Shown here: positions 1 to 6,054 of the stretch, one piece after another | Numbering within the stretch: the stretch's first letter is position 1 | How the letters are laid out: each line of letters begins with the position of its first letter | Assembly: GCA_949739465.1 (NCBI GenBank) | Contig: CATIYQ010000040.1 | Location: 1 to 10,912, forward strand | Length of the DNA: 10,912 nucleotides | DNA from: an uncultured Peptococcaceae bacterium | GTDB lineage: Bacteria; Bacillota; Dehalobacteriia; UBA4068; JAAVYR01 | Reading direction: 5' to 3' | Program-made: the position numbers and the translations under genes | Notes under the pieces: model-generated | What the model was told of the DNA's origin: nothing | Databases searched by the model: none | Seen by the model: the letters and a program-made list of their open reading frames with translations, nothing else

Positions 1-11
1 AATTCCGGCAT
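1..11 (-). CDS. mutM: Formamidopyrimidine-DNA glycosylase MutM/Fpg, first codons only
   Basis: Only the first three codons and part of a fourth lie in the window: ATG-CCG-GAA-TT, read as M-P-E-(L or F). Fpg/MutM proteins start MPELPEV, and the proline after the initiator Met is the catalytic nucleophile that attacks oxidised bases such as 8-oxoguanine, so a start exposing Pro at position 2 is what this enzyme needs. A second ATG lies just upstream (12-14). I prefer the ATG at 9-11 because it puts Pro next to the initiator and lies 9 nt from a good ribosome binding site, AAGGAG (21-26). It starts 18 nt after the polA stop on the same strand, and polA-mutM is a common gene order in Bacillota. 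The call rests on four codons plus context, so it is likely but not proven. Confidence 0.62.
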
Positions 12-29
12 CATGTCCAACTCCTTCTT

Positions 30-2666
30 CTAGAATGACAGTTTCTCCATATCATACCAGTTAGTACCGATTTTCATATCGGCAATGAGCGGCACTTGTA
101 AATTCACCGCTTGTTCCATACATTGTTTCACCAGTGGAATTAAAATATCTTTTTCTTCCGCTACCATGTCAAAAATCAATTCGTCATGTACTTGTAATAT
201 CATTTGAGATTGCAAACCTTTTTCCCTGATTGCGCGGTCTGCCAAAATCATGGCTTTCTTAATGATGTCGGCGGCGCTTCCCTGGATGGGGCTATTCATG
301 GCAAGCCGCTTGCCGAAGTTCCGCACCGTAAAGTTCTTGCTGGCAAGCTCAGGTAAATACCGCCGCCTGCCTAAAATGGTAGAGACAAAACCGTCTTTCT
401 TCGCTTGCTCCACCACGTTATCAAAATATTGAGCGATTTGCTCATAACGTTGAAAATATTTTTCGATATAAACTTTGGCTTCTTTTCGCCCAATACCCAA
501 ATCCCGCGCTAAACCAAAGTCACTAATGCCGTAAATGATACCGAAGTTTACCGCCTTTGCCTTCCGACGCATAGACGCGTCTACCTGAGATAACGGCACA
601 TCAAATACTTCCGCCGCTGTCCGCGCATGGATATCTTCTCCGTCTAAGAAAGATTTACATAGAACAGGGTCGCCGGAAATATGCGCCAACACCCGCAATT
701 CAATTTGGGAATAGTCTGCTGCCAATAGCAAATTGCCTGCCTTTTTCGGCATAAACACCTTACGGATTTGTCGTCCCATTTCCATGCGAACAGGGATATT
801 CTGTAAATTCGGCTCAGTAGAAGAAAGCCGCCCAGTGGCAGTTACCATTTGATTAAAAGAGGTATGCAAATAACCAGTAAGGGGAGATACCGCCTCCCCT
901 AGCCCCACAGCATAGGTAGAGTTTAGCTTGCTGTATGCCCGATAGTCCAGGATTTTCTCAATGATAGGGTGTTCCTCTATCAGCTGTTCCAGCACTTCTC
1001 CGTCGGTAGAATAGCCCGTTTTCGTTTTTTTAATAGGCGTTAATCCTAAATCCCCAAAGAGGATTTCCTGTAACTGCTTGGGAGAATTGATGTTAAATTC
1101 TTTTCCCGCCAACTGATAGATGTCCTTGGTCAAACCGTTGATTTCTTGGGACAATTGTTGGGAAAACGCTGCCAACTGCTCTTTGTCTACCTTAACGCCC
1201 TCCCGCTCCATTTTGCCTAAAATCATGCTCAAGGGCAGCTCAATATCCTGATAAAGAGCAAGCATATGGTCTGTTTCTAATTTTTCCTTCAGAATAGGAA
1301 CAAGAGACAAAATCAAGCCACAGCTTTGAGCCGCTTTCAAGGCAGGATTTTCCTCCTTTTGCACCATACCCATATATGGTTCGGCAATCTGTTCTATGGT
1401 ATATTTCCCGGCAGTGGGATTCAATAGATAAGCAGCAAGGGCAATATCTTCCGTTACTCCTTTGAGCAAGATATCATTTTGCGCCAACGCCACATAGGAT
1501 TCTTTACCGTCTACGACATATTTTTCGATAGATTGGTCCGCTAAGATTTCAGCTACCGCTGCAAGCTTGTCTTTTTCCAGCCAACCATTGACGGCAAAGC
1601 CCACTGTTTCCTTCCCCCAACCCAGACCGACCGCCAGTACGTCACCTAACAAGGCTCTGCCCTGCAAAGCCACAGTCAGAGACATGACGCCGCTTTCCCT
1701 GATTTTCTCCACAGCGTCCCGAATCTCTTCTATGGCAGAGATTTCTTTGTAAGGAAAGGTCCATGTTTCCTGTTTCTCCGCAAACACAGACGAGTCATCC
1801 AAATCCTGCGGTTTCATATTGCGCAAGAGAGAGTGAAATTCTAACCGCTGATACAAGGGTATCAATTTATCGTAAGAGGGTTTTTGATAACGGAATATTT
1901 CTTTCGCTTTTTCCAATGGTACGTCGCAAAAAATCGTTGCCAATTCTTTGGAAAGATAAGCAATCTCTTTGCCATTTACCAGCTTTTCCTTGAGTTTTTC
2001 CGGTTTCACTTGGTCAATGCAAGCATAAATACCGTCTAAATCCCCAAATTCATGGAGGAGCTTGGCAGTGGTCTTCTCTCCGACCCCTGCCACACCAGGA
2101 ATATTATCGGAGCTATCGCCCATGAGCGCCTTCATATCGACAACCTGTCCCGGCGTTAGAGCATATTGCTCCATTAAGGCGGCAGCATCATAGGGGCGAA
2201 TATCGGTAATCCCCTTCTTGGTTAAAAAGACCGTCGTATGGTCGTTAATCAACTGCAACAAATCCCTGTCCCCGGTAAGGATATGATTTTCCATCCGCTG
2301 CGTCTTACCCCAAGCAGCAAGAGTTCCCAGAATGTCATCCCCCTCATAACCGTCCAACTCTTCCCAGTGAATATTCATCGCGTCCAATACTTCCTTCACC
2401 AGTTGAAACTGGGGCTTTAATTCAGACGGCGTTTCCTTCCGTGTGCCTTTATAGGCGGCATATTTTTCTGTACGGAAAGTATGGCGGCTTTTATCAAAAG
2501 CAACGCACAAATAATCCGGCTGTTCCTGTTCAATGGCTTTATTCAGCATCATGATAAAACCGTATACGGCGTTGGTATATTCTCCGTTTTGGGTGGTAAG
2601 GACAGGCAATGCATAGAAACCTCTGTGTAACAAGCTGCTACCGTCTATCAAAAGAAATTTATCCAT
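30..2666 (-). CDS. polA: DNA polymerase I
   Basis: Family A DNA polymerase (878 aa) that fills gaps and removes RNA primers in lagging-strand replication and excision repair. Residues about 1-290 are the 5'-3' flap nuclease, with acidic metal ligands in LLIDGSS (D8), the EGDD cluster (E108-D111), GDRD (D133, D135) and GDSSDN (D184, D187). Residues about 300-470 are the 3'-5' exonuclease fold, but the DxE and later Asp ligands needed for proofreading are not visible, as in the Bacillus and Thermus enzymes. Residues about 480-878 are the polymerase: motif A DYSQIELR (651-658), motif B RRKAKAVNFGIIYG (700-713) and motif C QVHDEL (825-830). Length is normal for the family. The ATG is preceded by AAGAGG (2677-2682) at a 10-nt gap. 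It has its own promoter upstream and reads into mutM. The gene appears intact. Confidence 0.98.
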   Translation of the reverse strand: MDKFLLIDGSSLLHRGFYALPVLTTQNGEYTNAVYGFIMMLNKAIEQEQPDYLCVAFDKSRHTFRTEKYAAYKGTRKETPSELKPQFQLVKEVLDAMNIHWEELDGYEGDDILGTLAAWGKTQRMENHILTGDRDLLQLINDHTTVFLTKKGITDIRPYDAAALMEQYALTPGQVVDMKALMGDSSDNIPGVAGVGEKTTAKLLHEFGDLDGIYACIDQVKPEKLKEKLVNGKEIAYLSKELATIFCDVPLEKAKEIFRYQKPSYDKLIPLYQRLEFHSLLRNMKPQDLDDSSVFAEKQETWTFPYKEISAIEEIRDAVEKIRESGVMSLTVALQGRALLGDVLAVGLGWGKETVGFAVNGWLEKDKLAAVAEILADQSIEKYVVDGKESYVALAQNDILLKGVTEDIALAAYLLNPTAGKYTIEQIAEPYMGMVQKEENPALKAAQSCGLILSLVPILKEKLETDHMLALYQDIELPLSMILGKMEREGVKVDKEQLAAFSQQLSQEINGLTKDIYQLAGKEFNINSPKQLQEILFGDLGLTPIKKTKTGYSTDGEVLEQLIEEHPIIEKILDYRAYSKLNSTYAVGLGEAVSPLTGYLHTSFNQMVTATGRLSSTEPNLQNIPVRMEMGRQIRKVFMPKKAGNLLLAADYSQIELRVLAHISGDPVLCKSFLDGEDIHARTAAEVFDVPLSQVDASMRRKAKAVNFGIIYGISDFGLARDLGIGRKEAKVYIEKYFQRYEQIAQYFDNVVEQAKKDGFVSTILGRRRYLPELASKNFTVRNFGKRLAMNSPIQGSAADIIKKAMILADRAIREKGLQSQMILQVHDELIFDMVAEEKDILIPLVKQCMEQAVNLQVPLIADMKIGTNWYDMEKLSF

Positions 2667-2726
2667 TTATGTTTTTCCTCTTATTCTCTGATATGCTTTT
2701 TTAATCTCTCCAAATTCTATTATTTT

Positions 2727-2756
2727 ATTATACTTGATTTATCTGCCTCTTGCCAA
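2727..2756 (-). promoter_or_regulatory. Sigma-A-type promoter of polA
   Basis: On the minus strand, -35 TTGGCA (2751-2756), an 18-bp spacer and a perfect -10 TATAAT (2727-2732) lie about 60 bp before the polA start and just after the anti-sigma terminator. Only one base departs from the two consensus hexamers. This gives polA-mutM transcription independent of the upstream sigma/anti-sigma operon. Confidence 0.75.
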
Positions 2757-2774
2757 GATGATAACCAAAGAAAA

Positions 2775-2812
2775 ACAAACAAAAAATGAGCCTATTTCTC
2801 AGGCTCATTTTT
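2775..2812 (-). terminator. Rho-independent terminator of the sigma/anti-sigma operon
   Basis: A perfect 11-bp inverted repeat (2802-2812 and 2782-2792) with a 9-nt loop is followed, on the minus strand, by a T-rich tail (2786 downwards: TTTTTTGTTTGTTTTTC). The stem starts inside the last codons of the anti-sigma gene, and the stop codon (2792-2794) sits at the loop/stem junction, so the gene's end doubles as terminator. Confidence 0.88.
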
Positions 2813-4336
2813 ATTGGAAACGGCAGTCACCGGCTTCCGTAATAACTTATGCATCACCATATAAAAGAGAATAGATAAAATCAATACCACTGCAAATATC
2901 TCAAACATAAAGCCAAACCCTACCAATAGGTTATCAGGGAAGGACTTACAAAAGCTAAGAAAAGACTGGAATCCCAAACGGAATTTATCCCCCATGGTAA
3001 CGCTGCCCGCACCTGCAAGAGGGTCAGAGCTGATTGTTACCACAATGGCGGAATATTTCCGCTGCTGAGAGATTTTTTCCAAGTTGGCAATGATAGCTTC
3101 GATTTCGGCCGTAACCTTTTCCAATTCCTGCTCTAAAACACGAACAGTTTCCACATCGTCCGCTTCAGCGATTAACCGCAACAAGGACTGTTCCAATGCC
3201 CGCTGCCGCGTGAGCCGCCCCTGCGCGTCATAATAGGCATCAGATAAATCCACCCGATTGATAGATTTGGCAGTTACTTTGCCAAAACCGGCAATATCCT
3301 CCATGGCAACGTCCAAATATTCGCTTTTCACACAAATTTCCAAACGCACCTGGTCGTCACCCGTTTCACGAAACACAGTCTCTTCATTGACATAACCGTC
3401 ATAACGGACAGCAACAGACATGACCTGACTCCGCGCACCGCTGACATCTTCTGTTAAAAGGGCCATATAGCCATTATAAACTTCCCGATTAGAGGCGTTT
3501 TGGGCAACAGTCATTTGTCGGGCAGCCTTGGTTTGTAACTGACTGTTTTGCGTACTTCTTACTTTCGTTGTGTCCTCAGGCGCATTTGCAGACGAAGGCA
3601 ATGCTTGCCCCTCCCCGGAATCAGGCAATACGTCGACAGGCGTTACCGTCGGCAGAGAATCTGCCTCCACTCCTTCACCGGAGATATTTTTTTCGGAGAC
3701 GGTGCCTTTCAATCCTTCCGGGTCTTCTAACATATAATGTTCTACAGCAGCGCCATCTCGACTGGAGGAGCTTAACGCATCTTCCTTACGCACGACTTGA
3801 CTGACAGTCAAATCGGAAAAGATACCTCCGTTATACTGTGCGTCATCTGCCAGCGCAGTTGTTTCCCGCTTTGCCGCCGCCAACTCATAAACCGCTTCAC
3901 CATTAGTCAGCTCTTGCGGAAGACTGCTATTTATCAGATGCCCATATCCTGTATTGATATGTCCGCCAATGACGCTAACAGAGAAACAGAGCAACACCGT
4001 AGCGGCAATGCCCACAAACCGCCGAGACTGAAACCAATGTTTGCGAGAAGTCTTGGTCAAAGGAACAACAACCGTCTCTTCTTGAGATTCCACTGCAGTT
4101 CCCGCAGGCGACTCCCCTTGGAGCCGCGCCTGCCAAGCCTCCGTAAAACCACCGGGAAGGGGCATGTCAGGCATTTCCCGCAAAGAAGCGACAATCCACT
4201 GTAAATCCGCCAGCTCCTGACGACAGTCGTTGCATTGAGCGATATGACGTTCCACCGCCTGCTTTTCCGACTCGGAACAAGCGTCGTCTACATAGAGAGA
4301 CAACAATTCTTTCATATCTGAATCACAACAAGACAC
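2792..4336 (-). CDS. Membrane zinc-finger anti-sigma factor with DUF4349-like domain
   Basis: This 514-aa protein probably holds the ECF sigma factor encoded just upstream in an inactive state at the membrane. Residues about 5-55 form a zf-HC2/ZAS-type domain with H31-x3-C35-x2-C38, the anti-sigma zinc motif. A membrane segment follows (about 107-125), then a low-complexity Ser/Thr/Asp/Glu-rich linker (about 130-280). A DUF4349-like region (about 283-496) contains a predicted coiled coil (about 373-426), ending in a second membrane helix (about 471-496) and a short basic tail. The implied topology is zinc finger and tail in the cytosol, central part outside. It starts at GTG (4334-4336), supported by a perfect AGGAGG (4346-4351) at 9 nt; the next in-frame ATG, seven codons on, lacks such a site. 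The gap to the sigma stop is 3 nt, so translation is probably coupled. The domain identity of the outer part is from recognition, and its ligand is unknown. Confidence 0.85.
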   Translation of the reverse strand: MSCCDSDMKELLSLYVDDACSESEKQAVERHIAQCNDCRQELADLQWIVASLREMPDMPLPGGFTEAWQARLQGESPAGTAVESQEETVVVPLTKTSRKHWFQSRRFVGIAATVLLCFSVSVIGGHINTGYGHLINSSLPQELTNGEAVYELAAAKRETTALADDAQYNGGIFSDLTVSQVVRKEDALSSSSRDGAAVEHYMLEDPEGLKGTVSEKNISGEGVEADSLPTVTPVDVLPDSGEGQALPSSANAPEDTTKVRSTQNSQLQTKAARQMTVAQNASNREVYNGYMALLTEDVSGARSQVMSVAVRYDGYVNEETVFRETGDDQVRLEICVKSEYLDVAMEDIAGFGKVTAKSINRVDLSDAYYDAQGRLTRQRALEQSLLRLIAEADDVETVRVLEQELEKVTAEIEAIIANLEKISQQRKYSAIVVTISSDPLAGAGSVTMGDKFRLGFQSFLSFCKSFPDNLLVGFGFMFEIFAVVLILSILFYMVMHKLLRKPVTAVSNKNEPEK

Positions 4337-4339
4337 TCT

Positions 4340-4954
4340 TTACCCCCTCCTTTCATCTTTTAGACGGAAAAGCGCTTGTTCTTGTTCCCGATCTTGCAAA
4401 ATACTTTCCCGCAAATATTTTCTTGCCCGATTTAATCGGGATTTTACCGTGCCTAAAGAGACGTTTAACGCACGGCTGATTTCCTCATAAGACAGCCCCA
4501 TTTGCTCCCGCATGACCACAACCATGCGATAATCCGGCGCAAGGCGGGCAATAAATTTTTCCAGGTAATCTTTCAACTCCTGCTGTTCATACTGTTCATC
4601 GGGCAAAGGCGCATCGTCCGGCAGCTGAGGGAATAAAGATTCGTTTTCTTCACTGATAGACTCGTCCAAACTTTGGGTAAAAAGATGCCCTCGTTTCCGC
4701 AGCATATCTTTACACAGGTTCACCGTAATCCGATAAATCCATGTGCTAAAAGCAGAATCCCCCTTGAACTTTGCCAAAGAACGATATACCCGAATCAGCG
4801 TTTCCTGCGCCACGTCCGCCGCGTCTTCCCCGTTTTCCAAAATGCGAAAAGCAACGGTATATATTTTTTGCTGGTGGGCGCTTACTAATTGCTCAAAAGC
4901 CGCCATATCGCCGTTTTTTGCTTTTTCTACCAACTCCTGCTCTTGCAAGGACAT
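4340..4954 (-). CDS. ECF-type RNA polymerase sigma factor
   Basis: A 204-aa alternative sigma factor of the extracytoplasmic-function (SigW/RpoE-like) group that directs RNA polymerase to stress or envelope promoters. Region 2 spans about residues 18-87, with the core-binding stretch DVAQETLIRVYRSL and the -10-reading stretch FSTWIYRITVNLCKDMLRKR. An acidic linker (about 95-125) leads to region 4 (about 126-180), whose helix-turn-helix reads LSYEEISRALNVSLGTVKSR. There is no region 1.1 or 3, as expected. I start it at ATG 4952-4954 because AGAGGTG (4961-4967) lies 6 nt before it; an in-frame GTG at 4961-4963 is part of that same Shine-Dalgarno sequence and is a poor start. The cognate anti-sigma gene follows after 3 nt. 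A promoter candidate and CGGGAA repeats lie upstream. Which ECF subgroup it belongs to cannot be settled here. Confidence 0.94.
   Translation of the reverse strand: MSLQEQELVEKAKNGDMAAFEQLVSAHQQKIYTVAFRILENGEDAADVAQETLIRVYRSLAKFKGDSAFSTWIYRITVNLCKDMLRKRGHLFTQSLDESISEENESLFPQLPDDAPLPDEQYEQQELKDYLEKFIARLAPDYRMVVVMREQMGLSYEEISRALNVSLGTVKSRLNRARKYLRESILQDREQEQALFRLKDERRG
4346..4351 (-). promoter_or_regulatory. Ribosome binding site deciding the GTG start of the anti-sigma gene
   Basis: A perfect AGGAGG on the minus strand lies inside the last codons of the sigma gene and 9 nt before the GTG at 4334-4336. It favours the GTG over the ATG seven codons downstream and gives the anti-sigma factor a strong initiation signal. 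Confidence 0.75.
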
Positions 4955-4960
4955 CTTTTT

Positions 4961-4967
4961 CACCTCT
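4961..4967 (-). promoter_or_regulatory. Ribosome binding site deciding the sigma factor start
   Basis: AGAGGTG on the minus strand lies 6 nt before the ATG at 4952-4954. The alternative in-frame GTG start (4961-4963) is made of bases of this site itself, so using it would leave no free ribosome binding site. Confidence 0.65.
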
Positions 4968-4986
4968 TTTCGACATACTTAGAATC

Positions 4987-5015
4987 ATTTTACCATACTT
5001 CCCGAAAAAACAACA
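4987..5015 (-). promoter_or_regulatory. Candidate extended -10 promoter of the sigma/anti-sigma operon
   Basis: On the minus strand a TGG-TAAAAT extended -10 (4987-4995) lies about 33 bp before the sigma start. The -35 position 17 bp further up (5010-5015) reads TGTTGT and is weak, as is common with extended -10 promoters. ECF genes often use their own sigma factor, and I could not assign a clear ECF-type -35/-10 pair, so the true promoter class is uncertain. Confidence 0.4.
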
Positions 5016-5028
5016 TTCCCGCCGGGAA
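4999..5028. repeat. TTCCCG/CGGGAA repeats, possible operator at the sigma promoter
   Basis: A perfect palindrome TTCCCG-C-CGGGAA occupies 5016-5028 and a third copy TTCCCG occupies 4999-5004, 17 bp from the first. They overlap the spacer and the -35/upstream part of the candidate sigma promoter. This is a G+C-rich island in an A+T-rich intergenic region. A regulator site is an inference from position only. Confidence 0.35.
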
Positions 5029-5069
5029 AAATTTTGCCTAAAAATTTTTCCAACAAATAAAAAAAATAC

Positions 5070-5098
5070 TTGCAAATTTTTTTTGTTTATTGTAGAAT
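5070..5098 (+). promoter_or_regulatory. Promoter of the tRNA-Leu gene
   Basis: A -35 TTGCAA (5070-5075), a 17-bp T-rich spacer and a -10 TAGAAT (5093-5098) lie about 35 bp before the mature tRNA 5' end, with A/T tracts upstream that could act as an UP-element. The predicted transcript starts near 5105. Confidence 0.6.
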
Positions 5099-5105
5099 AA
5101 ATCAT

Positions 5106-5121
5106 GCAGTCGAAAGACTGC
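5106..5121 (+). other. GNRA-tetraloop hairpin in the tRNA precursor leader
   Basis: GCAGTC (5106-5111), a GAAA loop and GACTGC (5116-5121) form a perfect 6-bp stem with a stable GNRA-class tetraloop. It lies at the predicted 5' end of the pre-tRNA transcript, 11 nt before the mature tRNA. It may protect the leader or influence RNase P processing; function is not known. Confidence 0.45.
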
Positions 5122-5132
5122 TGAATATTTAT

Positions 5133-5219
5133 GCCGAAGTGGTGGAATTGGCAGACGCGTCGGACTCAAAATCCGATCCAGGTTGCTGGGTGTGGGTTCA
5201 AGTCCCACCTTCGGCACCA
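5133..5219 (+). tRNA. tRNA-Leu (anticodon CAA)
   Basis: An 87-nt class II tRNA with encoded CCA. The acceptor stem is a perfect 7 bp (GCCGAAG 5133-5139 with CTTCGGC 5209-5215), the anticodon stem 5 bp (TCGGA/TCCGA) around the loop CTCAAAA, giving anticodon CAA at 5167-5169, which reads UUG leucine codons. The long variable arm forms CCAG-GTTG-CTGG (5178-5189), typical of tRNA-Leu, and the T arm is GTGGG-TTCAAGT-CCCAC (5192-5208). The discriminator is A5216, and CCA occupies 5217-5219. It is a single-gene transcription unit with its own promoter and terminator, divergent from the sigma factor gene. The gene appears fully functional. Confidence 0.97.
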
Positions 5220-5266
5220 GCAAAAAAAGAAGATAACACATTTTTGTGTTATCTTCTTTTTTTGCT
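5219..5266 (+). terminator. Rho-independent terminator of tRNA-Leu
   Basis: A perfect 22-bp inverted repeat (5219-5240 and 5245-5266) closes on a TTTT loop, with a seven-T run near the end of the right arm. The left arm begins with the last A of the tRNA CCA, so no spacer separates tRNA and terminator. The matching A run in the left arm means it could also stop minus-strand transcription. Confidence 0.88.
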
Positions 5267-5271
5267 ACCGT

Positions 5272-5300
5272 TTGCAATCTGCAAAAGAAGTCTTTATAAT
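5272..5300 (+). promoter_or_regulatory. Strong sigma-A-type promoter of the two-component operon
   Basis: A -35 TTGCAA (5272-5277), exactly 17 bp, and a perfect -10 TATAAT (5295-5300) lie 49 bp before the response regulator start and just after the tRNA terminator. The -35 lies in a palindrome, TTTGCA-ATC-TGCAAA (5271-5285), which could be a regulator site. Confidence 0.75.
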
Positions 5301-5349
5301 ATAGCCAAATCATGGGAACCCTACCCGACAGGAAAGCAGGTGACATTTT

Positions 5350-6054
5350 ATGAATGCAGAAGGCAGAAACCGTATCTTAATCGCCGACGACAGTGAAGAA
5401 ATCCGCGAAATCATCGAGATTCTCCTCACCGGCGAAGGCTATGAGGTCCTCACCGCCGAAAACGGACAGAAGGCTGTGGATATGGTGGATGACACCATTG
5501 ATTTATTTATTCTGGACGTTGTCATGCCAGTAAAATCCGGCTTTCGCGCCTGTGTAGAAATCCGAGAAAAAACCACCGCTCCTATTTTGTTTTTAACGGC
5601 AAAAGCCCAAGATTCTGATAAAACCATGGGCTTTTCCTCCGGCGGCGACGATTATCTGGCAAAGCCCTTTTCCTATGCGGAGCTCATCTCCCGAGTAAAG
5701 GCCCTCTTACGCCGTTATTTCGTCTACCAGGGAAAAGTGTCCCTCTCCCACAGTACAAAGCTAGCCTCGGGAGATTTGACGATAGATACAGTCAGCAAAC
5801 AAGTTCACCTCCAAGGCAAAGAGATTTTTCTCACCGACATCGAATATGAAATGCTCACCCTGATGCTCCGTAACAGAAAGAAAGTCTTTTCCGCCGCCGA
5901 CCTTTACGAGCAGATTTGGCAAGAACCTTATTACTACTCTGCTAATAATACTGTCATGGTTCATATTCGCAACCTCCGCAAAAAGATAGAAACCGACCCG
6001 CAAAATCCGCAGCATATTAAGACAGTCTGGGGAAAGGGGTATTACATTGACTAA
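5350..6054 (+). CDS. OmpR/PhoB-family response regulator, VanR-like
   Basis: A 234-aa DNA-binding response regulator, phosphorylated by the adjacent kinase. The receiver domain (about 8-122) has the acidic pair D13-D14, phosphoacceptor D56 (LFILDVVMP), T83 and K105 (AKPF), all key residues present. A winged-helix domain (about 140-234) follows, with TDIEYEMLTLML, the recognition region NNTVMVHIRNLRKKIE and the C-terminal wing IKTVWGKGYYI, which most resembles VanR among proteins I know. The ATG start has AGGTGA at a 6-nt gap. Its stop overlaps the kinase start by 8 nt. No vanHAX-type cell-wall genes lie in the window, so glycopeptide resistance should not be inferred. The likely local target is the glycosyltransferase operon downstream, which is preceded by a 10-bp direct repeat of OmpR-operator type. 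Regulation of that operon is an inference. Confidence 0.94.
   Translation: MNAEGRNRILIADDSEEIREIIEILLTGEGYEVLTAENGQKAVDMVDDTIDLFILDVVMPVKSGFRACVEIREKTTAPILFLTAKAQDSDKTMGFSSGGDDYLAKPFSYAELISRVKALLRRYFVYQGKVSLSHSTKLASGDLTIDTVSKQVHLQGKEIFLTDIEYEMLTLMLRNRKKVFSAADLYEQIWQEPYYYSANNTVMVHIRNLRKKIETDPQNPQHIKTVWGKGYYID
6033..6039 (+). promoter_or_regulatory. Ribosome binding site deciding the TTG start of the kinase
   Basis: AAAGGGG lies 7 nt before TTG 6047-6049, inside the last codons of the response regulator. No ATG occurs early enough to leave the first membrane helix (from about residue 18) intact, so TTG is the credible start. Confidence 0.65.

Noticed and set aside
3797..4204. Plus-strand frame of 135 codons opposite the anti-sigma gene
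   Set aside because: It is antisense to a well-supported gene, has no ribosome binding site or family resemblance, and its composition is that of a shadow frame.
4955..4963. GTG start giving a three-residue longer sigma factor
   Set aside because: The GTG is part of the Shine-Dalgarno sequence AGAGGTG that serves the ATG at 4952-4954.
4893..5105. Small minus-strand gene overlapping the sigma start
   Set aside because: It runs through the sigma promoter and into the sigma gene in another frame, with no ribosome binding site and low-complexity Lys/Phe content.
5038..5346. Minus-strand open frame of 102 codons across the tRNA gene, encoding a VGLEPTPSNLDRI-type peptide
   Set aside because: This peptide is a well-known artefact of translating the antisense of a tRNA-Leu gene. 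The frame overlaps the tRNA and both its promoter and terminator, and has no ribosome binding site.
5070..5396. Plus-strand open frame of 108 codons through the tRNA into the response regulator start
   Set aside because: It translates the tRNA and its terminator and ends out of frame inside the response regulator; it is not coding.
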